From CANJDH01 sp964443245 (GTDB lineage: Bacteria; Pseudomonadota; Gammaproteobacteria; Burkholderiales; JAEUOS01), in assembly GCA_964443245.1 (NCBI GenBank), contig CAYUEG010000001.1, positions 67,149 to 131,148 of the forward strand: a stretch of 64,000 nucleotides of DNA, given 5' to 3'. The position numbers were made by a program, and so were the translations under genes. Below are positions 26,499 through 35,483 of this stretch, one piece after another. The notes below the pieces were generated by a model, which saw only the letters and a program-made list of their open reading frames with translations, made no database searches and was not told where the DNA came from. How positions within the stretch are numbered: the stretch's first letter is position 1; every line of letters begins with the position of its first letter.

Positions 26499-27784
26499 CC
26501 ACCCAAAAGACCAACGAAACCCTGTTTGCACGTGCCCAGAACATTGTTCCCGGCGGCGTCAACTCCCCCGTGCGCGCCTTCCGCTCGGTCGGCGGCACGC
26601 CGCGCTTCATCACCAGAGGAGCGGGCGCCTACGTGTGGGATGTCACCGGCAAGCGCTATATCGACTACGTTGGCTCGTGGGGGCCGCTGATTCTCGGCCA
26701 TGCCCATCCCGCCGTGGTCAGGGCTGTGCAGGAGGCGGCAGTCAACGGCCTCTCCTACGGCATGCCCACCGAAGCGGAGATCGAGATCGCCGAGCTGGTG
26801 TGCAAGCTGGTGCCTTCGATGGAGCGCGTACGTTTTGTCAGTTCCGGAACCGAGGCCGCGATGACGGCCATCCGGCTGGCGCGCGGCGCCACTGGCCGTT
26901 CCAAGATCATCAAGTTTGAAGGCTGCTACCACGGCCACGCCGATTCGCTTCTGGTCAAGGCCGGCTCGGGTCTGCTCACCTTCGGCAATCCCAGTTCCGC
27001 CGGCGTGCCGCCGGAAGTCACCCAGCACACGCTGGTGCTCGATTTCAACAACCCGCAGCAGCTGATCGACGCTTTCAAAACCCATGGCAAGGACATTGCA
27101 TGCGTGATCGTCGAACCGGTGGCCGGCAACATGAACCTGGTGCCCGGCACGGCCGAGTTTCTCAACACCATGCGCTCGCTGTGCACACAGTACGGCGCCA
27201 TGTGCGTATTCGACGAAGTGATGACCGGCTTTCGCGTGGCCTTGAACGGCGCGCAATCCCTGTACGGCATCACGCCCGATGTGACCGTGCTGGGCAAAGT
27301 GATTGGTGGCGGCATGCCGGTGGCGGCGCTGGGTGGTCGGCGTGAAGTCATGGAGCATCTCTCGCCATTGGGCAATGTCTACCAGGCCGGCACGCTTTCG
27401 GGCAATCCGGTTTCGGTGGCCGCCGGATTGGCGACGTTGAAGGAAATCCAGAAGCCCGGCTTTTACGAAGCGCTGTCGGCGCGCACCGCCGCTTTCGCGG
27501 AAGGGATCAATCAGGCTGCGAAGCGCACCCACCAAGGGTTTTCGGCCGCCGCCGTGGGCGGCATGTTCGGCATCTTTGCCAGCCCCAGGCCCCCGGCCAG
27601 CTACGCCGAGGTGATGCAGGCAGACAAGGAACGCTTCAACCGCTGGTTCCACCACATGCTGGACGCGGGGGTGCATCTGGCGCCATCCGCCTACGAAGCC
27701 GGTTTCGTCTCGGCCGCCCACACGGAAGAGGACATTGCCGCCACCCTCAAGGCGGCCGAGGCAGGATTCGCCGCACTTGGCTGA
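26495..27784 (+). CDS. hemL: Glutamate-1-semialdehyde 2,1-aminomutase HemL
   Basis: HemL is the PLP enzyme of the C5 pathway that converts glutamate-1-semialdehyde to 5-aminolevulinate for heme. The product is 429 aa. Characteristic motifs are VPGGVNSPVRAFRSVGG at the N-terminus, SSGTEAAMTAIRLARGATGR, EGCYHGHADSLLVKAGSG, FDEVMTGFRVA and the PLP-lysine region LGKVIGGGMPVAALGG. The start codon overlaps the thiE stop. Use of HemL implies glutamyl-tRNA reductase elsewhere rather than ALA synthase. Confidence 0.97.
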   Translation: MTTQKTNETLFARAQNIVPGGVNSPVRAFRSVGGTPRFITRGAGAYVWDVTGKRYIDYVGSWGPLILGHAHPAVVRAVQEAAVNGLSYGMPTEAEIEIAELVCKLVPSMERVRFVSSGTEAAMTAIRLARGATGRSKIIKFEGCYHGHADSLLVKAGSGLLTFGNPSSAGVPPEVTQHTLVLDFNNPQQLIDAFKTHGKDIACVIVEPVAGNMNLVPGTAEFLNTMRSLCTQYGAMCVFDEVMTGFRVALNGAQSLYGITPDVTVLGKVIGGGMPVAALGGRREVMEHLSPLGNVYQAGTLSGNPVSVAAGLATLKEIQKPGFYEALSARTAAFAEGINQAAKRTHQGFSAAAVGGMFGIFASPRPPASYAEVMQADKERFNRWFHHMLDAGVHLAPSAYEAGFVSAAHTEEDIAATLKAAEAGFAALG

Positions 27785-27803
27785 GCATGCCTGACCGGAG
27801 CCG

Positions 27804-27826
27804 GGGCGGCTGCTGCCACGCCGCCC
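27804..27826. other. GC-rich hairpin between convergent hemL and mgtE
   Basis: GGGCGGC and GCCGCCC pair around a nine-base loop. No U-run follows on either strand, so it could aid termination but is not a standard intrinsic terminator. Confidence 0.3.
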
Positions 27827-27866
27827 GTCGCTGCGGCGCGGGCGCGAGCCGTCCGCTTTCCGCCTC

Positions 27867-29375
27867 CTATACCAGGAACAGCGTGGCCAGCCCGAGAAAA
27901 ATGAAGAATCCCATGGTGTCGGTGGCGAAGGTCAGCAGCACCGACGAGCCAACCGCCGGGTCACGACCCATGCGATGCCGGATCAGCGGCACCACCATGC
28001 CGATGGTAGCGCCCACCAGCAGATTGAGCACCATCGCCGCCATCATCACCAGCCCCAGACTCAAGCGCATTGAAATCGCATAGGCAAAGAGGCCGGCAAT
28101 CAGGCCCCCGCCGATGCCAATCAGGCAGGCTGTCGCCAGCTCCTTGGTCACCAGCCGGCGTACATTCGCACGGGTGATCTGGCCCAGCGCCAGGGCGCGA
28201 ATGATCAGCGTCATCGTCTGATTGCCGGAATTGCCGGCAATCCCCGCCACGATCGACATCAGGAAGGCCAGCATCACGATCTGGCTTACCGTGCCTTCGA
28301 AGCGCGAGGCCACGTAGGAGGCCACGGCCGCCGTGATCAGGTTGAGGAACAGCCAGGGCGCGCGGTTCTTCACCGACCGGCTGATCGGCGCAAAAATATC
28401 TTCTTCTTCCTTCAAGCCCGCCTGCGAGAGGGCTGCCTCGTCCTGGGATTCGCGGATGAAGTCCATCACTTCGTTCACCGTCACCCGGCCGATCAGCTTG
28501 TTGTCGGCATCCACCACAGGCGCCGACACCAGGTCATACCGCTCGAACGCCTGTGCGGCCTCGTCCGCCTTGTCCCACGGATTCAAGGTCAGCATGTCCG
28601 AGGTCATCACCTCGCTGACCAGGGTGTCTGCATCCGTGACGAGGAGCTTGTTGATCGGCAACGCGCCCTTCAGGGTCGCGTCGCGCCCGACCACGAACAC
28701 CTGGTCAGTCAGGTCCGGCAGCTCATCAAGGCGCCGCAGGTAACGCAGCACCACTTCGAGCGTGACATCCTCGCGCACCTCGACCATCTCGAAATCCATC
28801 AGCGCGCCCACCGCATCGTCCGGGTAGGACATCGCCGCGCGTAGTTGCTCGCGCTCTTCCTGGGAAAGGCCTTCGCGCACCTCCTCAATCACCTCGCGCG
28901 GCAGGTCCTCGGCAATATCTGCCAATTCGTCGGCATCGAGGGTCTCGGCCGCCGCCACCAGGTCTTCGCGATCCATCGAGTCGATCAGCGTCTCGCGCAC
29001 CGAATCGGATACCTCGACCAGGATGTCGCCGTCGCGTTCGGCCGTCTTGATCAGACTCCACAGCACCAGCCGGTCGTCAAGCGGCAGGCCTTCGAGCACA
29101 TAGGCGATGTCGGCCGGGTGGAGTTCCTCCAGCCGGCGGCTCAGTTCGTCCAGAATCGGCTGCACGGCCGGGTTGGGTGCCGCGTGTTCGATGCCCGCTT
29201 CCGCATCGCTTTCGGCCGCCGTGATCTCAATCAGCCGGTAGCGCGCCAACAGGCCCTGTGCCTCCTCAAGCGCTTCCTGCGCCTGGTCGGCTTCCATGGG
29301 CTCGGCCTTCGGCTCCACCCTGGATTCCGACAGGTCGGCAGCTTTGCTGGGTTCGAGGAGCTTGGGATCGGTCAT
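27867..29375 (-). CDS. mgtE: Magnesium transporter MgtE
   Basis: MgtE is a Mg2+-gated Mg2+ channel, 502 aa. A cytoplasmic N domain of Leu/Asp/Glu-rich helices (about 60-200, with LHPADIAYVLEGLP and AADEL-type repeats) is followed by paired CBS domains (about 200-330, with SEVMTSDMLTLNPWD and IGRVTVNEVMDFI). Five membrane helices then lie in about 350-502, with the pore motif GIAGNSGNQTMTLIIRALALG. The N-terminus has about 50 extra acidic residues. It is convergent with hemL and downstream of mtgA. Confidence 0.95.
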   Translation of the reverse strand: MTDPKLLEPSKAADLSESRVEPKAEPMEADQAQEALEEAQGLLARYRLIEITAAESDAEAGIEHAAPNPAVQPILDELSRRLEELHPADIAYVLEGLPLDDRLVLWSLIKTAERDGDILVEVSDSVRETLIDSMDREDLVAAAETLDADELADIAEDLPREVIEEVREGLSQEEREQLRAAMSYPDDAVGALMDFEMVEVREDVTLEVVLRYLRRLDELPDLTDQVFVVGRDATLKGALPINKLLVTDADTLVSEVMTSDMLTLNPWDKADEAAQAFERYDLVSAPVVDADNKLIGRVTVNEVMDFIRESQDEAALSQAGLKEEEDIFAPISRSVKNRAPWLFLNLITAAVASYVASRFEGTVSQIVMLAFLMSIVAGIAGNSGNQTMTLIIRALALGQITRANVRRLVTKELATACLIGIGGGLIAGLFAYAISMRLSLGLVMMAAMVLNLLVGATIGMVVPLIRHRMGRDPAVGSSVLLTFATDTMGFFIFLGLATLFLV

Positions 29376-29459
29376 GGCGAGCGGGATTTTAGGCGCTTGC
29401 CCCCAGCCTGACCAATGAATTTTTCGTGACGCGCCCCGGAGTGGAAGCGTAATGGCAGT

Positions 29460-30179
29460 TCAGGGCGCCTCTACCTGGGCCATACGCTGCAGGATCACCG
29501 GGATGCGTTTGGCCAGGTAAGCCGAGTTGCGATTGCGATCATAAAACTGCGGGCGCGGCAGCATCGCTGCCAGTCGGGCCGCCTGTTCCGGCGACAACTG
29601 GGCCGCGCTGATGCCAAAGTAATGGCGCGATGCTGCTTCGGCGCCGAACACGCCAACTCCCCATTCGACCACGTTGAGGTAAATCTCGAGGATGCGATCC
29701 TTCTCCATCTGTGATTCGATCATCCAGGTGATGACGGCTTCCTGACCCTTGCGCAGGTAGCTGCGCTCCCCGGAAAGAAACAGGTTCTTGGCCAGCTGCT
29801 GGGTGATGGTCGATCCGCCCGCGACGACCTTGCCTTTCTTCTGGTTCTTCTTCAGCGCCTCTTCAATGCCTTTCCAGTCGAAACCCTCGTGGTCGACAAA
29901 CGACGTGTCCTCGGCGGCAATCACGGCGAGCTTCAGGTGTTTCGAAATGCCGCGGTAGGGCACCCACTGGTGCTTCAGGCGCGCCGAAGCATCCTTCTGC
30001 CGCAATGCGGACAGGCGCTGCTCCATGAAGCTGGTCGAGGCCGGATTGTGGTCAATCCACCACCAGATGCGACCGTACAGCGAAGCCTGCCAGACACAAA
30101 AGAGCAACAGGATCGCAAGCAGGCTCCAGAGCATGAAGCGCACCAGGCGTTGCCACCAGGTGCGGCGTGGTGCCTTCAT
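29460..30179 (-). CDS. mtgA: Monofunctional biosynthetic peptidoglycan transglycosylase MtgA
   Basis: MtgA is a GT51 glycosyltransferase that polymerises lipid II into glycan strands at the inner membrane. The product is 239 aa. A basic N-terminus and one membrane helix (about 15-32, FMLWSLLAILLLFCVW) precede the catalytic domain. That domain has AVIAAEDTSFVDHEGFDW (catalytic Glu), GGSTITQQLAKNLFL and RKGQEAVITWMIE. There is no penicillin-binding transpeptidase domain. Confidence 0.96.
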   Translation of the reverse strand: MKAPRRTWWQRLVRFMLWSLLAILLLFCVWQASLYGRIWWWIDHNPASTSFMEQRLSALRQKDASARLKHQWVPYRGISKHLKLAVIAAEDTSFVDHEGFDWKGIEEALKKNQKKGKVVAGGSTITQQLAKNLFLSGERSYLRKGQEAVITWMIESQMEKDRILEIYLNVVEWGVGVFGAEAASRHYFGISAAQLSPEQAARLAAMLPRPQFYDRNRNSAYLAKRIPVILQRMAQVEAP

Positions 30180-30246
30180 GCGTCCAAGCCAGGGCCGGAG
30201 TCGGGAAACGGCCGCAAAGCGTTGTGTCCCAACGGTTCTGGCATGG

Positions 30247-32352
30247 TCAGCCAGTCAGGGCGCGCATGCGCTTGGTGATCGCCAGGTCGTCTGCCGGGTA
30301 GCGGCTGATGACTTCGGCCACCGCCTCGGCCGTGAGCGGCTCGGACACCAGGTAACCCTGAAACTCGTCGCAACCGTGCTCGCGCAGCGTCCTGAACTGC
30401 TCTTGCGTCTCGACACCTTCGGCCAGCACGGTCAGGTTCAAGGTCCTGCCCATTTGCACAATCGCATGCGCGATCGCCACATCATCGGCATCATGCTGGA
30501 TGTCTCGGATGAACGTGCGATCGATCTTCAGCTTGTCGATGTGATAGCGCTTCAGGTAGCTGAGTGAGGAATAGCCGGTGCCGAAATCGTCGATCGACAG
30601 CTTGACGCCCATGGCGCGCAGCTTTTCGAACTTCTCACTGACCTGTGCGCTGCCCGAGAGCAGCACACCTTCGGTCAGCTCCACTTCCAGATACTTTCCT
30701 TCCAGACCACTCTGCCGCAATACCCGCTCCACATCGGCCACGATGTTGCCGTTCCTGAACTGCATCGGCGATACATTCACCGCCACCGGCAAGGGTGGCA
30801 TGCCGGCGTCTTGCCAGGTCTTGTTCTGACGGCAGGCTTCGGCCAGCACCCAGCGGCCGATCGAGGCAATCAGGCCACGTTCTTCGGCAAAACCGATGAA
30901 GTCATTGGGTGACGTCAGGCTGCCGTCCTCCCGGCGCCAGCGCACCAGGGCTTCCACACCGGTGAGCTGATTGGTGGCCATGCTGATTTGCGGCTGGTAA
31001 TGGAGCACGAAATCGCCGCGGCGCACCGCCTCGCGCAACGCCGCCTCCTTCTCCAGGGCCTCGAACGCCGCCGTCGAAAGGGCCTCGGTAAAAAACTGAT
31101 ACTGCCCGCGTCCGCTCTGCTTGGCCAGGTACATCGCGCTGTCGGCATGGCGGATCAGCTCGCCCGGCGCTTCACCATCGCGCGGGAAGATGCTGATGCC
31201 AAGTGAAGGAGATACCGCAACTTCATGCCCGTCGATCTGCAGCGGTTGCGCCACCGCAGCCAGGATCTTGGCAGCCACCGCAGCCGCCGCATGGGGATCG
31301 TCCAGGCCCCCCAGCACCACGATGAACTCATCGCCGCCCTGCCGCGCCACCAGGTCCGAATCGCGCACCGAGGCTGCCAGGCGACGCGACACCTCGATCA
31401 ACAGCTGATCGCCCGCGTGATGGCCGAGCGAATCGTTGACCGTCTTGAAGTGGTCCAGGTCGAGGAACAACACTGCCAGCTGGTTGCGGTTGCGGCGCGC
31501 CAACCCCAGCAGCGCCTCCAGCCTTTCGAGCAGTTGCACGCGGTTGGGGAGCCCCGTCAGGGCATCATGGTGCGCGAGGAAATGAATGCGCGCTTCGGCC
31601 AGCTTGCGTTCGCGGATGTCACGCACCACGCCCAGCCGGTAGATGGTGCCGTTGCGGTGCAATGTCTTGCCCGCCAGTTCCACCGGAATCCGCATGCCGC
31701 TCTTGTGCAGCGCCTCGATTTCATACAGGTGTTCATGACCGGCATTCATGTACTCCTGCACCGTCTGATGGTATTCCTGCGGAACGAAATCGAGTGCCCT
31801 GCGACCGATCAGTTCCTGCTCCGAGTAGCCGATCAGGTTGGCAAACGCCGCATTGACATCGGTGTACACACCATCGTGATGAAAGTAGATGCCTTCACTG
31901 GAAGCCTCTGCGAGCTTGGCCCAGCGCTCTTCACTGGCCCGCAAAGCCAGTCGGTCCTGATGCTGTTTGGTGATGTCCAGATGCAACACGAAACCACCGA
32001 GCTGGCGAGCCCCTTCAAAGTGGGGAATCAGGCTCACCTCGACCCACTGTTGCGAACCGTCCGCCAAAACAAGCTGTCGCTGGTAGTTCACCACCTTGCC
32101 CTGCATCGCCGCTTCCACATGCGGGCGAATGACGTCCCATGCAGCGGCACCCACAATCTCCTGCACGGTCTTGCCGATGATGCCGTCAGGGGTCAGGCCG
32201 AAGCTTTCGGCATATCCGCTGTTGGCATACAGGCAGCGCAGCTCGGTAATCTCGTAATACGCAAGGCGTGCCGGTACCTGGTCGGCGAGGGCACGCAGCA
32301 GTTGCTCTCTTTGTGCGGGGTCGGTGACGGTGTCGCTGTTGTGATGGGTCAT
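30247..32352 (-). CDS. PAS-PAS-GGDEF-EAL cyclic-di-GMP signalling protein
   Basis: This is a soluble, probably bifunctional diguanylate cyclase/phosphodiesterase, 701 aa from the ATG at 32352; an upstream TTG at 32406 is less likely. Two PAS domains (about 20-135 and 145-260) carry YANSGYAESFGLTPDGIIG and FANLIGYSEQELIGR. The cyclase motif GGDEF is intact near residue 337 and is preceded by an RDSD inhibitory site five residues upstream. The phosphodiesterase signature GVEALVRW is near 464, followed by LSIDDFGTGYSSLSYLKRY. There is no membrane segment, so it senses a cytoplasmic signal through PAS. It lies between mtgA and a tonB-like gene. Confidence 0.93.
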   Translation of the reverse strand: MTHHNSDTVTDPAQREQLLRALADQVPARLAYYEITELRCLYANSGYAESFGLTPDGIIGKTVQEIVGAAAWDVIRPHVEAAMQGKVVNYQRQLVLADGSQQWVEVSLIPHFEGARQLGGFVLHLDITKQHQDRLALRASEERWAKLAEASSEGIYFHHDGVYTDVNAAFANLIGYSEQELIGRRALDFVPQEYHQTVQEYMNAGHEHLYEIEALHKSGMRIPVELAGKTLHRNGTIYRLGVVRDIRERKLAEARIHFLAHHDALTGLPNRVQLLERLEALLGLARRNRNQLAVLFLDLDHFKTVNDSLGHHAGDQLLIEVSRRLAASVRDSDLVARQGGDEFIVVLGGLDDPHAAAAVAAKILAAVAQPLQIDGHEVAVSPSLGISIFPRDGEAPGELIRHADSAMYLAKQSGRGQYQFFTEALSTAAFEALEKEAALREAVRRGDFVLHYQPQISMATNQLTGVEALVRWRREDGSLTSPNDFIGFAEERGLIASIGRWVLAEACRQNKTWQDAGMPPLPVAVNVSPMQFRNGNIVADVERVLRQSGLEGKYLEVELTEGVLLSGSAQVSEKFEKLRAMGVKLSIDDFGTGYSSLSYLKRYHIDKLKIDRTFIRDIQHDADDVAIAHAIVQMGRTLNLTVLAEGVETQEQFRTLREHGCDEFQGYLVSEPLTAEAVAEVISRYPADDLAITKRMRALTG

Positions 32353-32463
32353 CGCGTAAGAAGCGGGCCGGCGGATCGATGCAGACTGGCAGGTACAGAC
32401 CGTCAAGTGCGCTGGTCAGAATGGCTGCGGAATCATAGCGCGGAAGGAATCGTCGGCGCCGGC

Positions 32464-33378
32464 CTACTCGACCGACAACTCCTCGCCACGGGTGAAGCTC
32501 CATGTCATGGTGAGATCGAGCACGCCATAACGTGCCTGCATCGCTGGCGAAAACCGCCCAAAGGGTTCGGCCAGACGCACGATGCGTCGCGCCGCAGCAT
32601 CGACCTCACGGTTTCCGGAGGGCCGGTCTATCTCGATTTTCTCGACTCGCCCATCCGCCAGTACCGAGACCGTCATGACCAGGCGAAACGTGCGCCCGCG
32701 TGCCGCCTCCGGGTAGTTGACATTGCCTACCCTCTCGACCTTCTCGGCCCATTGCTTGAAATACATGGCGTACTCGACCTCGCGGGTCGAAGGCGTGACG
32801 TAACCCCGCTTGGGCCGCGCATTTTCGTCCTCGATACGCTTGGCGATCTCGGCCTCACGGCGCAGAATGGCTTGTGCACTGGCCATGAGCTCAAAGCCGC
32901 TGGTTTGCGGGGTCGGCTTGTTTTCCTGTGTCTGCTCCGACTTCGCCTCGGCTGCCGAAACACGACTGGGCGAATCCTTCAGCTGGCTCAAGAGGCGCTT
33001 CTGCTCTTCTTCCAGCTGCTTCAGACGCGCCGCTGTCTCGGAGAGCTTGTCGCCATCCTGAACTGCCCGCGATTTGGTCAGGAACGACTTGGCACGGCCC
33101 TTGGCCGCTTCGCCCCCGCCATCCAGATTGGCCTGCGCCAGGGCCTCAGCCTTGACGGGTTTGCTGTTGTGCTTGGCGTTGACAAGAATCACGTCCAGAG
33201 GCGATTCGAGCGGCTTGAAGCGCGGGGATTCCGGCAGGGAGAACTTGACCGCGAGGACGGCCGCATGCGCCGCCGTCGAGATGATCAACGCCACCGCCAG
33301 AATGCGCTGGGATGAATCCATCCGGCGCCACCAGGCCGGCGCCGGGAAGGTCTGAAAAAAGGCGTCGACAGCGCTCAC
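32464..33378 (-). CDS. TonB-family energy transducer-like protein
   Basis: This is an inner-membrane protein of 304 aa with a membrane anchor near residues 25-45 (ILAVALIISTAAHAAVLAVKF). A charged coiled-coil spacer (about 110-190, RLKQLEEEQKRLLSQLKDS) leads to a C-terminal TonB-like domain with NYPEAARGRTFRLVMTVSVL and DRPSGNREVDAAARRIVRL. The start is GTG at 33378; an ATG 19 codons in is possible. No exbB/exbD or receptor gene is adjacent, so the partner is unknown. The neighbouring RNB gene upstream is transcribed the same way. Confidence 0.85.
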   Translation of the reverse strand: MSAVDAFFQTFPAPAWWRRMDSSQRILAVALIISTAAHAAVLAVKFSLPESPRFKPLESPLDVILVNAKHNSKPVKAEALAQANLDGGGEAAKGRAKSFLTKSRAVQDGDKLSETAARLKQLEEEQKRLLSQLKDSPSRVSAAEAKSEQTQENKPTPQTSGFELMASAQAILRREAEIAKRIEDENARPKRGYVTPSTREVEYAMYFKQWAEKVERVGNVNYPEAARGRTFRLVMTVSVLADGRVEKIEIDRPSGNREVDAAARRIVRLAEPFGRFSPAMQARYGVLDLTMTWSFTRGEELSVE

Positions 33379-33435
33379 GGGTCAAGATGGTCCGGGTAAG
33401 CGCACTCGCTGAGTGGGTTCATTGCGGCGCCCATT

Positions 33436-35385
33436 CTAATCGGAAGCATCCGCCTCTTCGTCGTCCGCCGCCGCCTCCACCACCGCAAGCGCGGGCTCCT
33501 CAACGACCCCTGCGAAGACGGCATCGACCGTTCCCTTCCACAGATCGACTGCACGTACCTGCACAGTCACACGCGTCCAGGGCGGCAGCGCCGGCAGACC
33601 GGCGGCCGGAAAGCGCAGGGGCGCAGCATCCAGCCGCACCATGCCATCCCGGGTGACTTCACCCTGCAGCGTGTCGCCGTTGAGCCAGCCACCCTGCTCA
33701 AGCCAGCATTGCGACCAGTAGGTCTCCATGGTCTCCTGCACCTGGGCGTAAGCGCCATAGGCGGCATCAAACGCTGCAATCGCTGCCAACAGGTTTTCGG
33801 ACTTGGCCTCATAAGGCGGCTTCTCCTCCTGCAGCACCGCCAGCAGCTGCCACTGATTCACCAGGTCGACATAGCGGCGCAGCGGAGAAGACGACCAGGC
33901 GTAATGGGTCACCCCCAACCCAATGTGCGGGGCCGGGGCTGCCGTCATGCGCACCTTGCCCTGCATTCCGACACCGGTCTTGACGCGATAAATGCCGGCC
34001 GCGCCCTTGTCGGCCAGCAGCTTGCCCCAGGTAGAGTTGGCCAGGATCATCAGCTCGGACACGATCTTGTCGAGTGGCGCGCCGCGTCTGCGCTCGGTGA
34101 TGGTCACGGTGCGGCCGGCCGCCCAATCGACCTTGAAGGCGTAATCCCGCATGTGGGCGGCGGTGGACGGTTTGCCACGCAGCTTTTCGAGCGCATTGGC
34201 AAAGCGCCACAGGAACGCCAGTTCATCGCGGTAGGGATAAACGCCGCCACCTCCCTCCAGGTTCTCCCGGGTAACCAGGTCATCAAGTTCGTCATGACGC
34301 AGGTTGGCGGCCATTGCCACACGATCCACGCGGCTGAACGTAGCGATGATGCCGCCGTCGTTTTCGTTCACATCCACATAGAGCGAGACGGCCGGCATGG
34401 TACGCCCGGCCATCAGGGTGTAGCGCTGCACCACTTCGTCCGGCAGCATGGTGATCTTGTCGCCCGGCATGTACACCGTCGACAGGCGCTGCCGGGCAAT
34501 GTCGTCCATGGGCGATGCAGGGCGAAAGCCCAAGCCCGGCGCGGCGATGTGAATCCCGACGCGCTTGACGCCCGGCCGCACCGTGCCGATCGAAAACGCG
34601 TCATCGATTTCGGTGGTGGAGGAATCGTCGATCGAAAACGCCGGCCCGTTGTCAGAAAGCGGCAAATCGTTCAATGGCACCGCCTCACCCGGGGAAACGG
34701 CCGGAAAGCCGCGCCCACCAAGCCTTTCCGGGAAGTGCTCGAACAGGAACCGCTCCAGGAAATAGTCGTACGCATCGGTGAACACACCGGCCCGGTGGAG
34801 CAGCCGCGGCGCCGCCAGTCCGGTTTGTGCGCAGGCCGCATCCAGCGCCTTGTAGCCGATCGACTGCTTGTCCGGTGCGAACAGAATCGACTTGATCTGA
34901 CCCTGCAAATCGTCTGGCACTTCAAAGCGCGCCAGCGCGGCTGCATAGGCTGCCTGCAATTCGGCCTCACGCTTCTTGCGCGCCACCGAGGCCAGTGCGG
35001 CCTTGAGTGCTTCTTCCGGGGCTGGCTTGAAGCGGCCGCGGCCCTTCTTGTGGAAATAGATGGGTGCCCCATGCAGGCGCATGATCAGGGCCGCCGCTTC
35101 CACTGCGGCCGGGGCCCGCCCGTAATACTCGCTCGCCATGAGGTCGATGCCGAACTCTTCGCGTGGCGCAACCTCCCAGAGGAAATCGAGGTCCAGGTTC
35201 GCGGCCTCGCTTTCTGCGGCCGGCAGAAACTCGCTCAATCCCGGCTGGGTGAACTTGAGCAACACATTGGCCGCCTTGATCTTCGAGCGTTTGCCATGCG
35301 CTGCTTCGACCTGGAAAGAGGCATCATTTTCGGTCAGCACATGGCCGACCTTGAATCCGCCGTCTTCTTCATAAAAGACATTCAA
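33436..35385 (-). CDS. RNB-domain exoribonuclease (RNase II/R family)
   Basis: This is a 3'-5' exoribonuclease-like protein. The RNB core contains FSIDDSSTTEIDDAFSIG (metal-binding Asp residues), VGIHIAAPG and LSTVYMPGDKITMLPDEVVQ, followed later by LGVTHYAWSSSPLRRYVDL and an S1-like C-terminus. The frame opens at a TTG at 35421, but that codon is embedded in a TATAAT box. A second TTG at 35385 begins LNVFYEEDGGFKVGHVL, which matches the usual N-terminus of the betaproteobacterial family as I recall it. The 35385 start gives 649 aa and is preferred. The gene is divergent from the AIM24-family gene. Confidence 0.88.
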   Translation of the reverse strand: MNVFYEEDGGFKVGHVLTENDASFQVEAAHGKRSKIKAANVLLKFTQPGLSEFLPAAESEAANLDLDFLWEVAPREEFGIDLMASEYYGRAPAAVEAAALIMRLHGAPIYFHKKGRGRFKPAPEEALKAALASVARKKREAELQAAYAAALARFEVPDDLQGQIKSILFAPDKQSIGYKALDAACAQTGLAAPRLLHRAGVFTDAYDYFLERFLFEHFPERLGGRGFPAVSPGEAVPLNDLPLSDNGPAFSIDDSSTTEIDDAFSIGTVRPGVKRVGIHIAAPGLGFRPASPMDDIARQRLSTVYMPGDKITMLPDEVVQRYTLMAGRTMPAVSLYVDVNENDGGIIATFSRVDRVAMAANLRHDELDDLVTRENLEGGGGVYPYRDELAFLWRFANALEKLRGKPSTAAHMRDYAFKVDWAAGRTVTITERRRGAPLDKIVSELMILANSTWGKLLADKGAAGIYRVKTGVGMQGKVRMTAAPAPHIGLGVTHYAWSSSPLRRYVDLVNQWQLLAVLQEEKPPYEAKSENLLAAIAAFDAAYGAYAQVQETMETYWSQCWLEQGGWLNGDTLQGEVTRDGMVRLDAAPLRFPAAGLPALPPWTRVTVQVRAVDLWKGTVDAVFAGVVEEPALAVVEAAADDEEADASD

Positions 35386-35483
35386 GAGAGTGTCATTTCC
35401 ACAAGGGTAAAATCGTTTCAATTATAGCTTTACCCCCTCTCTTCCTCCCCGCTTTTCCTCTTATTTTCACTCGGAGAATTCGT

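Noticed and set aside
31225..35427. Two long plus-strand open frames (696 and 572 codons).
   Set aside because: They are antisense to the GGDEF/EAL, tonB-like and RNB genes and have compositions typical of shadow frames.
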